This document shows, piece after piece, positions 52,238-64,000 of a stretch of 64,000 bases of DNA (position 1 is the first letter of the stretch; each line of letters begins with the position of its first letter). Made by a program: the position numbers and the translations under genes. Origin of the DNA: Apostichopus japonicus (Eukaryota > Echinodermata > Holothuroidea > Aspidochirotida > Stichopodidae); the NCBI RefSeq assembly GCF_037975245.1, contig NC_092562.1, positions 31,808,554 to 31,872,553 of the forward strand. The letters are read 5' to 3'. Under the pieces are notes generated by a model. That model did no database searches, was not told where the DNA came from, and was given only the letters and a program-made list of their open reading frames with translations.

Positions 52238-53591
52238 TGATCTCACTTCAGGATTGATCTCTGTAATTACATTTCCAGTTCCTTACAACAACCTTTGACT
52301 TTCATTGCATCAGTATGAATATAACATTAACACAAATTTCTAGGTCAGGCAATTCCATAATAAGTAATTAATAAAGGATAGAAGAACGAGCAATCAACTA
52401 TTATGTGTTATTACTTTCCTCTTGGTAAAGAATACCGTGAAGGTTGACGTGAAGGTTGCAGCTTAAAATGAAAACATTATTTGCCAGTGTGATCAGTATT
52501 ATTAATGTTCATTATGATGACCAAAATGTGACAAGAGCAAGAAGGATGAGAAAGCAAGATTCAATTGATTGTTGTGTTTAGGAATTGTTTAGTTTAATGT
52601 ACTGGTAATAGCATAGAAATTTGATATTTGGAATAATAATCCTATATGTGAGGGCTTAATATTGGTATTGTTGACCCATTAAAAGCTTCCAGTGAAGTCA
52701 TTTCCAATTTAAATCTCCTATTTTCAGTTTATCTCACTTTTCTACAGACTGATTTTTCTACTTTTATGTAAACAGTTTGACATTTGGTCTGGTCTGCATC
52801 ACCATGGAGATGAATCTGTTAGTGTGACAGCCAGTGTGTTCCTTGACATCTGATGTAGACACACATAAAAACAGTCTCTCACTCCTTTGTTTAATCAATT
52901 TTCAGGCTATTTGTCTTAAACTTTTATGATCTTTATATTTTGTTTGTTTGGGTTTTTTTCTCTCTTTCGGAAAATCTTCTTTTTCCAAATTCTGTCAAAG
53001 CTACAATGACAGCAAACCTTTCAGTGAGAAAAACCAGAATAGAACAAAAGGTTCACAACTCCACATGTAAGACAGACACCTTAATGGTTCAACTGTCTTC
53101 TTCTTTGATCTTTACCATGTTTGGCAACTCCTGCAATACATCCACTGTGTTACCTAGTAATTGCAAAGTGACCATTTATTGCAGTGTATGTAGCAGAGAA
53201 CACTGCTTGTAGCAGCAGACGACACTGCTTGTAGCAGACGACACTGCTTGAAGCAGACGACAGTTTTCTGTGGTGCATGTACCATAGGTCTCTTGTAACT
53301 AACAAGCTTTATGTAACACTGTGCAACCTGAATAAAGTGTTGACCAGTTGGAGGATGCACAATGGTTAAAGTTGACTAAGAAATATTGAAACTACAAGAA
53401 GACTGCCTTCCCTGGTCAGGTTTTAAGTTTATTCAGTTCTGGTTAAACTCTTTTTATTATATTGTTCTTTCTAAATAAATTATGTAACGACTGATATATT
53501 ACCATTTACTTTCTACTTCTTTAGTTCTGCATTGATCATGTGTGTTAGTATTCTATGCACTATATCGCATTCAAGTACATGATGCAATTGG
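52238..53591. other. Intergenic downstream of TMEM59
   Basis: AT-rich sequence. A short run of gtagcagacgacactgctt (about three copies, 53208-53260) is the only structure seen. No gene recognised. Confidence 0.5.
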
Positions 53592-54355
53592 AAATCTTCC
53601 ATAGAATGGGGTTTGGATGCCAGGATGGATTGGGGTATCTTCCAAAGAAGGGGGTCGGGGTGCCAGGATGTAATAGGGTATCTTCCATAGAAGGGGGTTG
53701 GGGTGCAAGGATGCAATAGGGTATCTTCCATAGAAGGGGGTTGCGGTGCCATGATGTAATGGGGTATCTTCCATAGAAGGGGGTTGGGGTGCCGTGATGT
53801 AATAGGGTATCTTCCATAGAAGGGGGTTGGGATGCCATGATGGAAAAGAGTATCTTCCATAGAAGAGGGTTGGGGTGCCATGATGGAAAAGAGTATCTTC
53901 CATAGAAGAGGGTTGGGGTGCCATGATGTAATGGGGTATCTTCCATAGAAGGGGGTTGGGGTGCCATGATGTAATAGGGTATCTTCCATAGAAGGGTATG
54001 GGGTGCCAGGATGGAATGGGGTATCTTCCAAAGAAGGGGGTTGTGGTGCCAGGATGGAATAGGGTATCTTCCATAGAAGGGGGTTGCGGTGCCATGATGT
54101 AATGGGGTATCTTCCATAGAAGGGGGTTGGGGTGCCATGATGTAATAGGGTATCTTCCATAGAAGGAGGTTGGGGTGCCAGGATGGAATAGGGTATCTTC
54201 CATAGAAGAGGGTTGGGTGCCATGATGTAACAGGGTATCTTTCATAGAAGGGTATGGGGTGCCAGGATGGAATAGGGTATCTTCCATACAAGGGGTTGGG
54301 TGCCAGGATGCAATCTGGTATCTTCCATAGAAGGGGGTTGGGGTGCCAGGGTGGA
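53592..54355. repeat. 43-bp minisatellite, about 18 copies
   Basis: The unit is ggggtgccatgatgtaatag followed by ggtatcttccatagaaggggg and tt. Variants alternate between ccatgatgtaa and ccaggatggaa. Several units are 2-3 bp shorter (aagggtatggg). The minus strand has no stops in all three frames over most of its length, producing Pro/Trp-rich open frames that are not credible proteins. Confidence 0.96.
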
Positions 54356-55358
54356 ACAAAGGCGTGGCTGGCGAACAGAATGATGAACCACATGAACATT
54401 TCCAAAACACAACACGTTTACTCCATTAAACTTTTGTAAGTTTTCGTCCTTTAGTCAAAGCTTGGAGAGCTACTGTAGTAATGCATCATAAATGTACACC
54501 GACACAAGCATGAAGGGTGGGTTTGCTCAACCACCGATGGTGGTAAAATGGAAAAGCAGGTGAAATATTCTATAATATAAGTATATAGAAGCTGCTACAT
54601 CTTCACAAAGATAACGTGACATATAGATCCACCAGACCCCTAAAACCGTTACATTTGCAGCTCTGTTTACATCCATATATCCCGAATTTCACTGCGCTAC
54701 GCGGGAGGTTATTTAAAGGTCATCATTTTTATTCAGTACTCACAGTATGCTTGAAAGTTAAAATACTGGATACCGGTGTTCAAACACTATCCTGGAATTT
54801 GCTTCCAAACCCTCAAGCAGTTTCCTTCTATGACATAATTGTTTAACACAGCTTAGTGTCTGAGAATAATGTGAAGAGTAGGAGCCTCCAAATATGTGTT
54901 AAAATTGGTTTAGCAATCTTAAGTGTGGGCAACGCTAATGACCATTAAAGGTGTGTTATTATACCGCTATCCATGTGTTCAAATTCTCATTCGCAGTGAC
55001 ACATAAATCCAACATGGTCACTATCCGAGGCAAACATAATGAAAAAAAAAACCTTCCTATACTGTACACCATAAGTTCAAAAGTGAAAATAATGTAATGT
55101 GCAGTTTTGAAAACAAATCGGGATTAAACCAAAACTAGATTGCAATTAGCCCGTCTACTCGTCTTATCACATGAGCGCGAATAATACTCTGCAAGTCTCC
55201 CACACCTCCCCTCCCCTCAACAAAATCTGAAGTAATGATGCCTACGTGAATCTTTTGGTATAATGGCGCTATCATATCATTTCTTTGGAAAAACGTAGAT
55301 ACAGACACATCGATCGTATCTTGCGATAGCTAGCTGGTAGCTAGCTACAAGCCGATAA
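54356..55358. other. Intergenic, upstream of GADD45GIP1
   Basis: Unique sequence holding the presumed promoter of GADD45GIP1. GCTAGCTGGTAGCTAGCTAC at 55328-55347, a GCTAGC-rich near-palindrome, lies 16 bp before the start codon. No other feature recognised. Confidence 0.45.
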
Positions 55359-55360
55359 CA

Positions 55361-55373
55361 AAGATGGCGGCCC
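55361..55373 (+). promoter_or_regulatory. YY1-type element over the GADD45GIP1 start codon
   Basis: The start codon sits in aagatggcggcc, which matches the core YY1 consensus AAnATGGCGGC. In animal genes for ribosomal and mitochondrial proteins this element is common just downstream of the transcription start. It is assigned by motif only. Confidence 0.5.
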
Positions 55374-58169
55374 CCTGTGGAAGAACCGTTCTAACAACAG
55401 CTTACAGAATATTCACTATTTCTCCAACATGTATACGTGATAGTGCCGTAAAAGTCTCCCCACTTTCTTCGTGCAGACTCTTTGGTAGTATTCGAAAGAA
55501 AACCGATGAGTTGAAGGAAGGATATGCACCCAGGGATCAACATTTAGAGGGCAAAAGTCCAGAAGAAGTCATCAAAGACCTTCTCGCCCAAGATGCTGGA
55601 AGACCGAGGAAAAAAACTAGATCAGATTATTGTAAAGAGTAAGCATATTCAGTAATATTTACATTATCGAAGCAATGGTTCAATCATTATGTCGGCGGAG
55701 TCTTAAAATCGAAAGTCAACCTACTATTCATGTTTTCTTAGCAACATGCGTCAGCGACGAAGTCTTGTTAATTATCGCATGTCTTCTGTTGCCTACAGGT
55801 ACAGTATAAGACTAGCTTAACACTAGGCTAAGTTACAGTAGGCTATTGTCTAGCCATACTTACATACTACACATCAGATTTTATCACTCAGCAGAAAATG
55901 CTGTTACAAATTGAAAGAAGAATAGCCCACATAGGCTATAAGTATGGGACATGTGCCAAGTCTACTGTATGGTGTTGTTTTGTTATTAAAACTTGGTGCT
56001 GTCCATCCACGATCATCACAAGGATAGGGTTCATATGAACTTCGGCTAGCCTCCTTACCATTGGAATACCAAACATAACAAATATTTTCTTATCCAACAT
56101 TTTTGTGGTATGTCATAGTCCAAGAAAAAAAATTGAGTACTGGTAATATTTCTAGACCTGTTTCGGTCTTTAGATTTTCAACATTTTACTAAATCTAAGG
56201 AGTGTTCAGGACTTGAATGCGTAATGATGATAGGTGCCTTAATAGTGTTAATTCATTTTCCCATAAATGCTAATAAATCAACCAAACATGGTCTCTGAAC
56301 TTGAAAGGTTCAACAGAGCCCCCATGGGTGACTTTCAACACAATTAGCTTGTGACAAATTTGTAATAGGCCTATTCTATAACCTCTTGTCCTCCATTACC
56401 TCAAGTCATAGTGCAGTCTTATGTTTTGAGGAGCTGACCTGATGGTACAAGTGTCATAGGCTAAGTAGTTCAGCCACTTTCACTGATGAGCCTCAGGTCT
56501 CAAAAAGTTGCTTTTGAGTTGACTGGAAGACTATTACACTGCTTCAGGCCCTCAACACCTAATGTACAATAGGTGTCTAACCAGATTACAAGCTTGCCAA
56601 GAAGTACAAACATGTAGTTCATTCATGCATAGTCACATATAATGGCAACCTAGATCATTGAGTAATTTAGCAGTCCCTGAGTAATATTCAGATCATCTTT
56701 AAGTATATACCTTGAATTTTCCCATCTTTGGAATTAGATTTTAGACAAATTACTACTCTCTTTGAAAATTTCTAGAAACATGAGCATTTACCCATGATTT
56801 TTGAAAGCATACTGTACAACAACCAGAATTGAGATGGCCTTAACATTTCTCACTGTAAACACTACCTCCCCTCTCCAACCCCCCCCCCCCCCCCATTTCA
56901 TTATGAGCGGTCAACCAGCAAGACAACGTCCCTGAATTTCCGAAGTTACAAAAAGGGTTACCTTATTTAAACACCATCTACACTAAAAGTTTCCAAACCA
57001 GACAATAACATATTCTCATTTTTGAATTTTCCTTCTGACGTTGTACGATTAGAGTATTTGGTCAGTATGTTGAGAAAGTGAAAATGAATCATAACTCTGA
57101 AAACTTTGTAAATCCAGTATCTCAAGAAAGGAAAGTTGCATGAATCTAGTACACGGATACCAAATATTGTGTAGATGAAATATATTGCTTTTAATAGTAA
57201 GCATGATACCTCAAGAAATGAATTTTCAAGTATCAGGCATGCAAAGTATTTAAAAAATGATGTCATTAAAACCTCAATACATTTATTTATTTTTTCATTT
57301 TTTGCTTTATTTTTGAAATTCCTAGATATGCCCTGCATGGTAAAGCATCTGGTGTGGATCCCTCTATTATGTGGCCAACCAAAGGAGAACTTAGACAGCT
57401 TGTTGAAGATGAGAATTATTACTGCAGAAGTCTAGAATCTATGCAAGCTGATCTTTTACTGGAAAGAAAGCGTAAAGAGCTGGAAGAATTGAAAAAGTAT
57501 GTATTCAACTCACTCCACCTGCTTTTTTGTATACCATTTCTTTTTTTTTTTAAATAGTAATGTTTTAAATTGTTCATTTGTAGCATGATGTATGACAAGT
57601 GACAAATCAGGCAAGCAGACTGCATGATATGAATTATTAATTTGGCTACTGGTGTTGATAATAGAATTATAACAGGAATCTAAAGATGCTATAAAAACAA
57701 TTATCTTAAAGCTTCTACTGATCACTACTGTACTTGATACCTTGCTTGAAAATGAACTCTTTGTAAAAACTTTAATCAAAATAATATGAATTACAATTAA
57801 GTATACCACCTGATGAAGCAAATCATGTGAGTAAGTAAAGTTTGAACTATTGGATGAATTTGTAGATCTCACCTCAAGTGCAAATTTTATTGGACGAATT
57901 TCTCGTTACTCTGCAGACAAAAACATATTGAGAAATGCTTGGCGCAGTTACCCAAGTTAGAAGAGGAGCATCGCAAGAAAGAAGAAGCAAGACTACTGAA
58001 AGAGGAAGAATCCCGCAAAAAGAAAGCCGTGTTGCTGGAAGCTGCAAGGGAAAAACTGGGTTATGCAATTGATCCTAGAAGTCAAAGGTTTAAAGAAATG
58101 GTGGAAGAAATGGAGAAGGAAGAGAAAAAACAGAAAAAAGCTTTAAAGAGGAAAGGCATCGGGACATAA
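55364..58169 (+). CDS. GADD45GIP1: GADD45GIP1 / CRIF1, mitochondrial large-ribosomal protein mL64
   Basis: Exons 55364-55638, 57326-57496 and 57917-58169 join in phase to give 232 residues (human 222). The first 40 or so residues are rich in Arg, Ser and hydrophobics with no acids until later, as expected of a mitochondrial targeting peptide (MAAPCGRTVLTTAYRIF). The core matches the family: YALHGKASGVDPSIMWPTKG against human RYGAASGVVPGSLWPSPE, then HIEKCLAQLPKL against HIAECMAKMPQM, and LGYAIDPRSQRFKEMVEEME against [20 protein letters not shown]. The C-terminal half is a long charged helix ending in lysine-rich KKQKKALKRK. In vertebrates it is part of the 39S subunit near the exit tunnel and helps insert OXPHOS proteins, besides reported nuclear roles. 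Exon 1 carries the YY1-type element. A polyadenylation signal lies at 58755. Confidence 0.94.
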
Positions 58170-58229
58170 CAAAGGTGTTTATGATAATCGCATATCACTT
58201 GTATTGATATACAATGTACAGAACTATTA

Positions 58230-58500
58230 AGGTAATCAGCTGATGTCAGTCTCATGTAATTGGAATCATAGCCATGCAGGTCTGCAGGAACTTGTTGTAA
58301 CATAGCATGAGTCTCATGTAAATGGAATCATATCTATGCAGGCCTACAGGAACTTCTTGTTACATAGTGTGAGTCTCAGGTAAATGGAATCATACTGTAG
58401 CTATGCAGGTCTACAGGAACTTCTTGTTACATAGTGTGAGTCTCAGGTAAATGGAATCATACTGTAGCTATGCAGGTCTGCAGGAACCTATTGTAACATA
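58230..58500. repeat. Four tandem 62-67-bp units in the GADD45GIP1 3' region
   Basis: Units start gtctca(t/g)gtaa(a/t)tggaatcata and contain atgcaggtctgcaggaac(t/c)t and tgttacatag(t/c)(g/a)tga. The first AATAAA after the stop is at 58755, so these units are probably within the 3' untranslated region. A (ta)n tract of about 26 bp follows at 58528-58553. Confidence 0.88.
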
Positions 58501-58524
58501 GCAATATGGTAGGTATCGCATCAC

Positions 58525-58558
<34 letters not shown>

Positions 58559-58754
58559 AATACATCTTTACATTTGTATAACAATTTGTCCATATTGTAT
58601 ACATTTTGTGATGTGATACTGGATAAATTATTTCTTGTAATTGAGTAAACCAATCTAACATTCTTGTAATCTTCATCCTCCAAAGAACGAAGGTAAGACT
58701 TCCTGGAGATGGATGTTCTGTCTGCTCAGTCTGCTGTCATCAATGAAACAGGTC

Positions 58755-58760
58755 AATAAA
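58755..58760 (+). terminator. Polyadenylation signal for GADD45GIP1
   Basis: AATAAA in ggtcaataaatctctg is the first canonical signal downstream of the stop codon at 58169, giving a 3' untranslated region near 600 bases that includes the tandem units. Confidence 0.5.
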
Positions 58761-59240
58761 TCTCTGCTTATTTCTCTATGATTCTTTTTAACTCTGTCTA
58801 CATTTTTACTCAACTAAGACAGGCTGTTTCTTAACATCACTTCTCCTATGTTAAGTTGTTAATGTTGCATGGCATACAGTGTCTGTCACACTATTGAATG
58901 GGCATCTGGTGGGTAATGTTGCCCAGGAGAGCGAAGAGTGCACCAGTGGCAGGATAACATCTGATTGGATGACGAAACACTGCAGCATAAAAGCATAAAA
59001 GGAAACTGTGCAAACCCAGGCCTGCATCAGCTCTACCAACCCGATAAGGGATCAAGGAAATATATACCATAGAGATGGATGGATCTAAAAAGCTGTGTAA
59101 AGTTTAAAGATTTCCCCTTCAAGGGCTGTACTGTGGTAATTTGTGAGAATCAAAACAATTTGTAATAACTGATTCAATTTATTATAAAGGTTGCACTTAC
59201 TATAACTGCCCTCTATTGTGTTGTTTCTATGACCTATGAC

Positions 59241-59610
59241 CAGTGGCGGAGCTAGGGGTATTGGTCAAGTAGGGCGAGAATGGTCTGTAGGGGCGCTTTC
59301 GACACTAAGCGGAGCGCCACCACAGGTTGGCGCTGAGCGTACAGAAATTTTTTGAGAAAGATACTTCCTAGATCGCAGGAAATGACCCTTTCCTGGCCTT
59401 GCTAATTTGCAGATAAACGAAGAATAAATAGGTGTCATCGCCAACAAAATGTGACAAGTGTCAATAGGTAGATGAGAGCGCAATAAAGAAGTAAATAATC
59501 GCGAATAAGTAAAAAGTGGTAAAAAACTGAAAAGGGCGCCAGCAGTCCATTTGAGTCCGTCAGGGGGGGGGGGTATCCGCCCCCCTGACTGTATGGACGC
59601 TCCGCCACTG
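59241..59610 (+). mobile_element. hAT-type MITE, family B, copy 4
   Basis: It runs cagtggcggagctag to gctccgccactg. Flanks cctatgac (59233-59240) and cctgtgac (59611-59618) form an 8-bp target duplication with one mismatch. It shares the same interior as copies at 34027 and 36825, with a short deletion after gtgtcatcgcca. Confidence 0.93.
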
Positions 59611-60462
59611 CCTGTGACCCTGTTAACTTCATTGCCTTACAGCATAGTTATCCTTCATTTGCATGGAGACCCTCAATTTTCCCCATTATCATCTTTGTAA
59701 CCCTGCAAAGACAAATGTTGTTGCCTGGGGATGGAGTCTACCGGTGGCGTACCTTTCATGGTCCACAGTGCAATCAAGAGTGTTTGCAGAGGGGTACTTC
59801 ACCCGTACATGTTTATTGTCCTTACTTTTCAGCCGATAGGAATGAGTTACTGAAATCATATTTTAAGAAAAGAATAAAATGAAGCATTTGTTTCAATCAT
59901 CGGACAAAAATGTCCTTGTTAATCTAAGTAAATTTTGTAGTAAAATCCTAAAATCGTTCGTCTTTAAAATTTTCCAAAGTCCTAAACCCCCCCACTTTTC
60001 AAGGTTTTAAGCCCATTATTTGTTCAGAATTTGAAAATTCACAGTTCTCGTGAATAAATTCACTTCAAAACATACCCATAATGTTGCACAAAATTTCATC
60101 TATGGACAACCAATACAGAAAAACCTCCTTCAACCCCTAACAGACCGGTCAAAATTGCAGGAGTAGAGGGAAGTATGATGAAGAATTGTGGTCAGGGAAT
60201 TCAGACACAGTTAATTTATTGGTGTACAAATATTAAACCTCTTATAAGGGCTACTATAAAACTTCGTTGAAGAAAATGAAAAAATACCAGATATTTCCGA
60301 AACCGAACACTACACACATCTACAGTTTGGAGGCTGTTCATCCCGGAACGCCATTTTCATGCTCACTGATATGATGTGATCTGCTGTTTGCTTTAAAAAT
60401 TCGAATAATTGAAATGAGACTGAAATAAATAACTATTATCTGTTTATTGTGCAATGCTCCAC
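59611..60462. other. Intergenic, possible transposon remnant near 59742
   Basis: Unique AT-rich sequence. The phrase ccggtggcgtacctttcatg near 59740 resembles the ends of the local MITEs, but no matching right end was found. Confidence 0.4.
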
Positions 60463-61388
60463 CAGTGGCGTAACGATGAGCCTGGGGGGGGGGGGCTCCT
60501 GGCCCAAAGGGGCCCACTATCAGGAGGTCCAAGCAAGGGCGTCCGCAGAAATGTTTACAAGGGGGGAGGGATCAGTAGGTCATAAAGGTGTAACACACTA
60601 CTTGATACTATCTAATCGGAGCGCCACCATCAGTTGGCGCGGATCGTACGACTATTGTTTTGCCATAAAATACTCCGAGATCGTCGGAAAAGATACTTCC
60701 CGTTCAAGTTGCATTTACACATCGGTTATGTTGAGATCTCGTGCCTTAGGAATTTGACTTTCAATAATTTCAGTAATGCATTATGGGTCCGTTTGCAATG
60801 AACATAACTAGAGAACCGTTGGTTGGGGGAAATCCTTGAAATGTCAAATGCTTAACTTTTATTTAAATGTTTGATTTTCCAGGGGGGAGCCTAAGCCTAA
60901 TTTCCTGTTCTATTTTACTTACCAGATACACCGAAGGCATCTTTATTGTTACCTTTTATTATTATATTTATATGAAAGCCCTGCCTTCTTTTTCAAATGA
61001 ACGCAGTTTCAAGTCTGTTGGGTGTTGGGTTATTGTTTTAGAATTTTTCATAAAATCATTTGTCCCGATGTTGTACTCAGTACAACATTGGCTGGAATTG
61101 GGTTTTAAATTATATACTTCGTTTTCTATTATAATAATAAATAACACAACTAGCTCGATACAGACATTAATACCCAATAAGCCCATGATCATGATGTCCG
61201 TATTCCGTATCACGTCAAAATATGTATATTGTCTTGTTCAGTCTTTGCATGAGTTTTTCTTTCCCAGTAAAACGGGCCCTCCCTATCCAAAGAGGTATAC
61301 CCTTTTTCTGTGCATCAATTTAGCGGGGCCCCTTTTGGTCGGGGCCACCTGCTCAGCACGGTCCGAGCCCATAGGAGTTACGCTACTT
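60463..61388 (+). mobile_element. hAT-type non-autonomous element, family D
   Basis: The ends cagtggcgtaacg and gttacgctactt are a 12-bp inverted repeat with two mismatches. The flanks tgctccac (60455-60462) and tgccccac (61389-61396) are an 8-bp target duplication with one mismatch. The element is about 926 bp. It contains cggagcgccaccatcagttggcgcgg (split here as cggagcgccacca and ttggcgcgg), a piece also present in family B. A 192-codon open frame starting at 60867 crosses the right terminus and is not a transposase. Confidence 0.85.
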
Positions 61389-63215
61389 TGCCCCACATTT
61401 TTTTCATTTCGAAAGACGCACAGTTTCAAGTTCATTACACACTGAAGGCTTCGATTTTCTATCTGCCTTCAGTTTAGGGAAGATCTTGGGATTTTTATCC
61501 CTAGATATCGCTAGATATTGCTAGATATCCATACAGTACAGTGCCCTTGGGATTTCTTGGAGTTTTTCGGGCCCTGATCTTGGGAAATTGCAAAGTCGGA
61601 AGTGGTCACACGCCATGTATGTCAGTGCACGACCTCTATATGTCACTAATACACAACCCGATCACTTGTTATCGATGAAGTGGTGGGTTGCCGGATTTTG
61701 TCAAAGTCTTGGTACTACGGGCGAAGGTCATTAATTAAGTTTCGTAATTCATCAGGAAGCGATTAGAGGGGTGGGGCGTAGGGTTGTGGGCGCGCGTTTT
61801 CATGCAAATGGGAACAATCTCAAGAAGTGATGGGTGCGTCATGTTCCCCGACGACTCGGTCGAGTTCGAGACCAGCCACAGTTGGTTTCATAGTACAATT
61901 CTACAATTTAAGGCGTCCATGCACACACGCGCGTTATGATAGACCATTGTATATATAGATATCTACATTAGTGAGAGAGGAAAACTTGGAAACGTCAAAA
62001 ATGGAGTTGTCGGTGTAAGGGGTAGGGTGAGGCGCACACCCCCTCCGTAATCCTCGATTCGTCACTGGCTACCCTGTGTATATAATAGTGATCAGCGCTG
62101 TAATAATGATTGTTCCTCTTCTCTTCCCGGTGTCTTGGCGTTTATCTTCTACTCCCTCCTTTTCTCCTTTTTCTCTCTTTCTTCATTTTCTTTTCCCTTC
62201 CTTCCTCTTCTTCCTCTTCTTTTTCCCCCTCTTTTTCGCCTTTTTTCTTTTCTTTTTTTTTCTCTCCGCTTTTTCTTACCCGGGGGGCGCGCGCCCCCAA
62301 CACCACCCTTGGATACGCGCCTGATATTTTGCCAAAATATTTTTGCAACGCTACGCTCCAAGCAGGGTGGCGCTCCGCTTAGATAGTCTTTGGGACGTCC
62401 AAGTCCCCATACCTTTCAGGCCTTAGGGGCAAACCCTGCTGGCATCCCTGAGTCGATCTTTACAGAAATTTTTGAGCACCTGCAAGAGAGCTGGTACTCC
62501 AAGTTGGAGGGGCACCAACATCGTATGGAGGGGCACCAATAATTAAAGGAGGGGCACAATACGCATGTGCTGTATACTTGTGAAGTATTTGTGCACGTGA
62601 TGGTGGGACAAATTAAGGGGGTGAGGGTGGGAGAACACTATTCTGAAAGTGGAAGGGGTATGCCCCTGGGCCCAGCATGGCTACTAGACTACTGGGAAGG
62701 GTTTCATACACAAATGGAGACATATAGCCAACTTAGACAAATGCTCAGTGAATGACTGATTGGGAGGGGTTCATATTCAAATGGAGCCATAAAGCCACCT
62801 TAGACATATATGCTCAGTGCATATGATAAACTGATACACATTGTAAAGTCATGTTGAGGTAAAACGTTTGCCTGAAAAAGCTCAGTAAAAGATCTTCGAA
62901 AAATTACTGCATTTTTAACTGAAAGGCACCCCACAGTAATGAAACAAAACCCATGCAGAGGCCATTATTGTTGTGTATAACTTTATGATGCAGGTGCTTT
63001 GAAAAATAGGTCAAACGCAAAAAGATTTTGGGTAGAACTTCACGCAGTGTCACATTGCCTAAGTGGATACGAGTATATTGATACTTGCTAAATGATAGTA
63101 GAGATGGATAAGAGTAGGCTTTAATATCCTCTCTTATCCCCCCCCCCCCTTCCTGCATACAATGGATTTTACAAATGGCTTTTTACAAAGTGCATAACCA
63201 GGCACCATCATAAAT
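61389..63215. other. Intergenic with transposon scraps
   Basis: Contains a pyrimidine-rich tract at 62140-62275 and a gggggcgcgcgccccc hairpin at 62283-62298. A segment ggtggcgctccgctta at 62368-62383 is the reverse complement of sequence inside families B and D. Three ggaggggcac(c/a) phrases occur at 62505-62555. No complete element or gene could be delimited. Confidence 0.45.
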
Positions 63216-63688
63216 GTAGGCCTATCACGTCGGGGTCACCAAATTGTGGAGGTGGTATTTATAAAACTTAAAAGTCTTACCTATTCCTTATGGCTGTGAG
63301 TGTTCACGAAAAGGTGGTGTTTCTGGAATCTGCTGCGCCGGCCCGTAAGTCGGATTCACGACAGGTATGATGGCGGCAGACAGAATTGAAATTATTGTGT
63401 TGAGGTTAGAACTTTTACATTCATTACTATTTACCTTTCCGTTGGACACCTTAAGTCCATGAACGTTTATTATAAAACATGTGAGCTCTGATTCCAGCTT
63501 ATTTATATTTTTTGTGAGTGGATTAACGTTTCAACACAGTAATTTCAATTCTGTCTGCCGCCATCACACCTGTCGTGAATCCGACTTACGTGCCGGCGCA
63601 GCAGATTCCAGAAACACCACCTTTTCGTGAACACTCACTAAGGTAAGACTTTTAAGTTTTATAATTATAACCGCCTCCACAGGCCTAC
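63216..63688. mobile_element. Fold-back (long inverted repeat) element
   Basis: Left arm about 63216-63409 and right arm about 63523-63688 are reverse complements at high identity. They share gtaggcct, aaaacttaaaagtcttacc, gtgttcacgaaaaggtggtg, ctgctgcgccggc and atggcggcagacagaattg. The spacer is about 115 bp. The left arm is slightly longer because of small insertions. No target duplication or open frame was found, so the family is undetermined. Confidence 0.88.
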
Positions 63689-64000
63689 AGACGTGTATTG
63701 CAGCATTTTTAGTAGTCTGCAGCGTTCGGTGGTGCATGTTGACTCACATGTGCATACGCACAACCTCAAAAATAATGCATACATTTACAACAAGCATTTA
63801 ATCTTCATCGTCATTTGTTTGGAAGGTACAAGGACTCCGTTGTGTTAAATCTTACACTCTAAAAACTGTTGGGCAAAACTGGTTGAGCAAACAAAGCATT
63901 GCCCAATATGAGTAAATATTAACCAACAACTGACTGAGTAAAAGAAATTACACAACTGATATGGGTGAACTTTGCTGTGCAAAAATTAAGATGTATTTTA
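63689..64000. other. Right edge, nothing recognised
   Basis: AT-rich unique sequence; phrases such as gttgggcaa/attgcccaa and actgagtaaa recur loosely in 63868-63950 but no feature can be supported. Confidence 0.4.

Noticed and set aside
53513-54410. Three overlapping minus-strand frames of 236-281 codons, Pro/Trp-rich
   Set aside because: All three frames are open because the 43-bp unit has no stops; the same peptide appears in each, so no reading frame is selected.
60867-61445. 192-codon plus-strand open frame
   Set aside because: It lies in a non-autonomous element, crosses its right end and target duplication, and has no transposase motif.
62110-62386. Phe/Ser/Leu-rich open frames on plus strand and Lys/Glu-rich on minus strand
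   Set aside because: Low-complexity pyrimidine tract.

Overview
This window is AT-rich eukaryotic nuclear DNA from an animal, most likely a marine invertebrate deuterostome (echinoderm-like, possibly a holothurian). The grounds are: multi-exon genes with GT-AG introns, clear metazoan orthologues (RNF170, TMEM59, GADD45GIP1/mL64), an adenosine-receptor-like GPCR, a lineage-specific protein joining NHR, Roc-COR and Death domains, and a heavy load of minisatellites and short non-autonomous DNA transposons. The species assignment is inference; the gene models come from the sequence, with splice phases checked exon by exon.

Layout. 1-2046 is a 17-bp minisatellite. 4995-6836 holds two more arrays (44 bp and about 62-66 bp). 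RNF170 (ER RING E3 ligase, 265 aa) lies on the minus strand at 10596-7107. 11-15 kb is intergenic, with one hAT-type MITE and a 60-bp repeat. 15089-16854 is a two-exon class A GPCR. 31790-18333 (minus) is a 17-coding-exon gene for a 901-aa protein: NHR domain, Roc-like domain with lost GTPase motifs, COR domain, CxxC...C...H zinc-binding module and C-terminal Death domain. Its introns carry two MITEs, a LINE fragment and a partial exon duplication. 33-40 kb is transposon-rich intergenic DNA (nested hAT MITEs, a CCCT microsatellite of about 96 units). TMEM59 (334 aa, six coding exons, plus strand) runs 40078-51165; its fifth intron contains a 3.8-kb array of a 31-bp repeat. Further arrays follow at 51.8 and 53.6 kb. 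GADD45GIP1 (232 aa, three exons, plus strand) runs 55364-58169, with a YY1-type element at its start codon. 59-64 kb is again transposon-rich and ends with a fold-back element.

The genes are not an operon or an obvious functional cluster. Two touch membrane-protein turnover or trafficking (RNF170, TMEM59), one is part of the mitochondrial ribosome (GADD45GIP1), one is a receptor, and the NHR-Roc-COR-Death protein looks like a signalling or innate-immune scaffold. That protein is the strongest candidate for something undescribed. The other main points are a TMEM59 whose ATG16L1-binding motif has lost two of four key residues, an adenosine-receptor-like GPCR without the standard adenosine contacts, and several MITE families that share terminal sequences and 8-bp target duplications.
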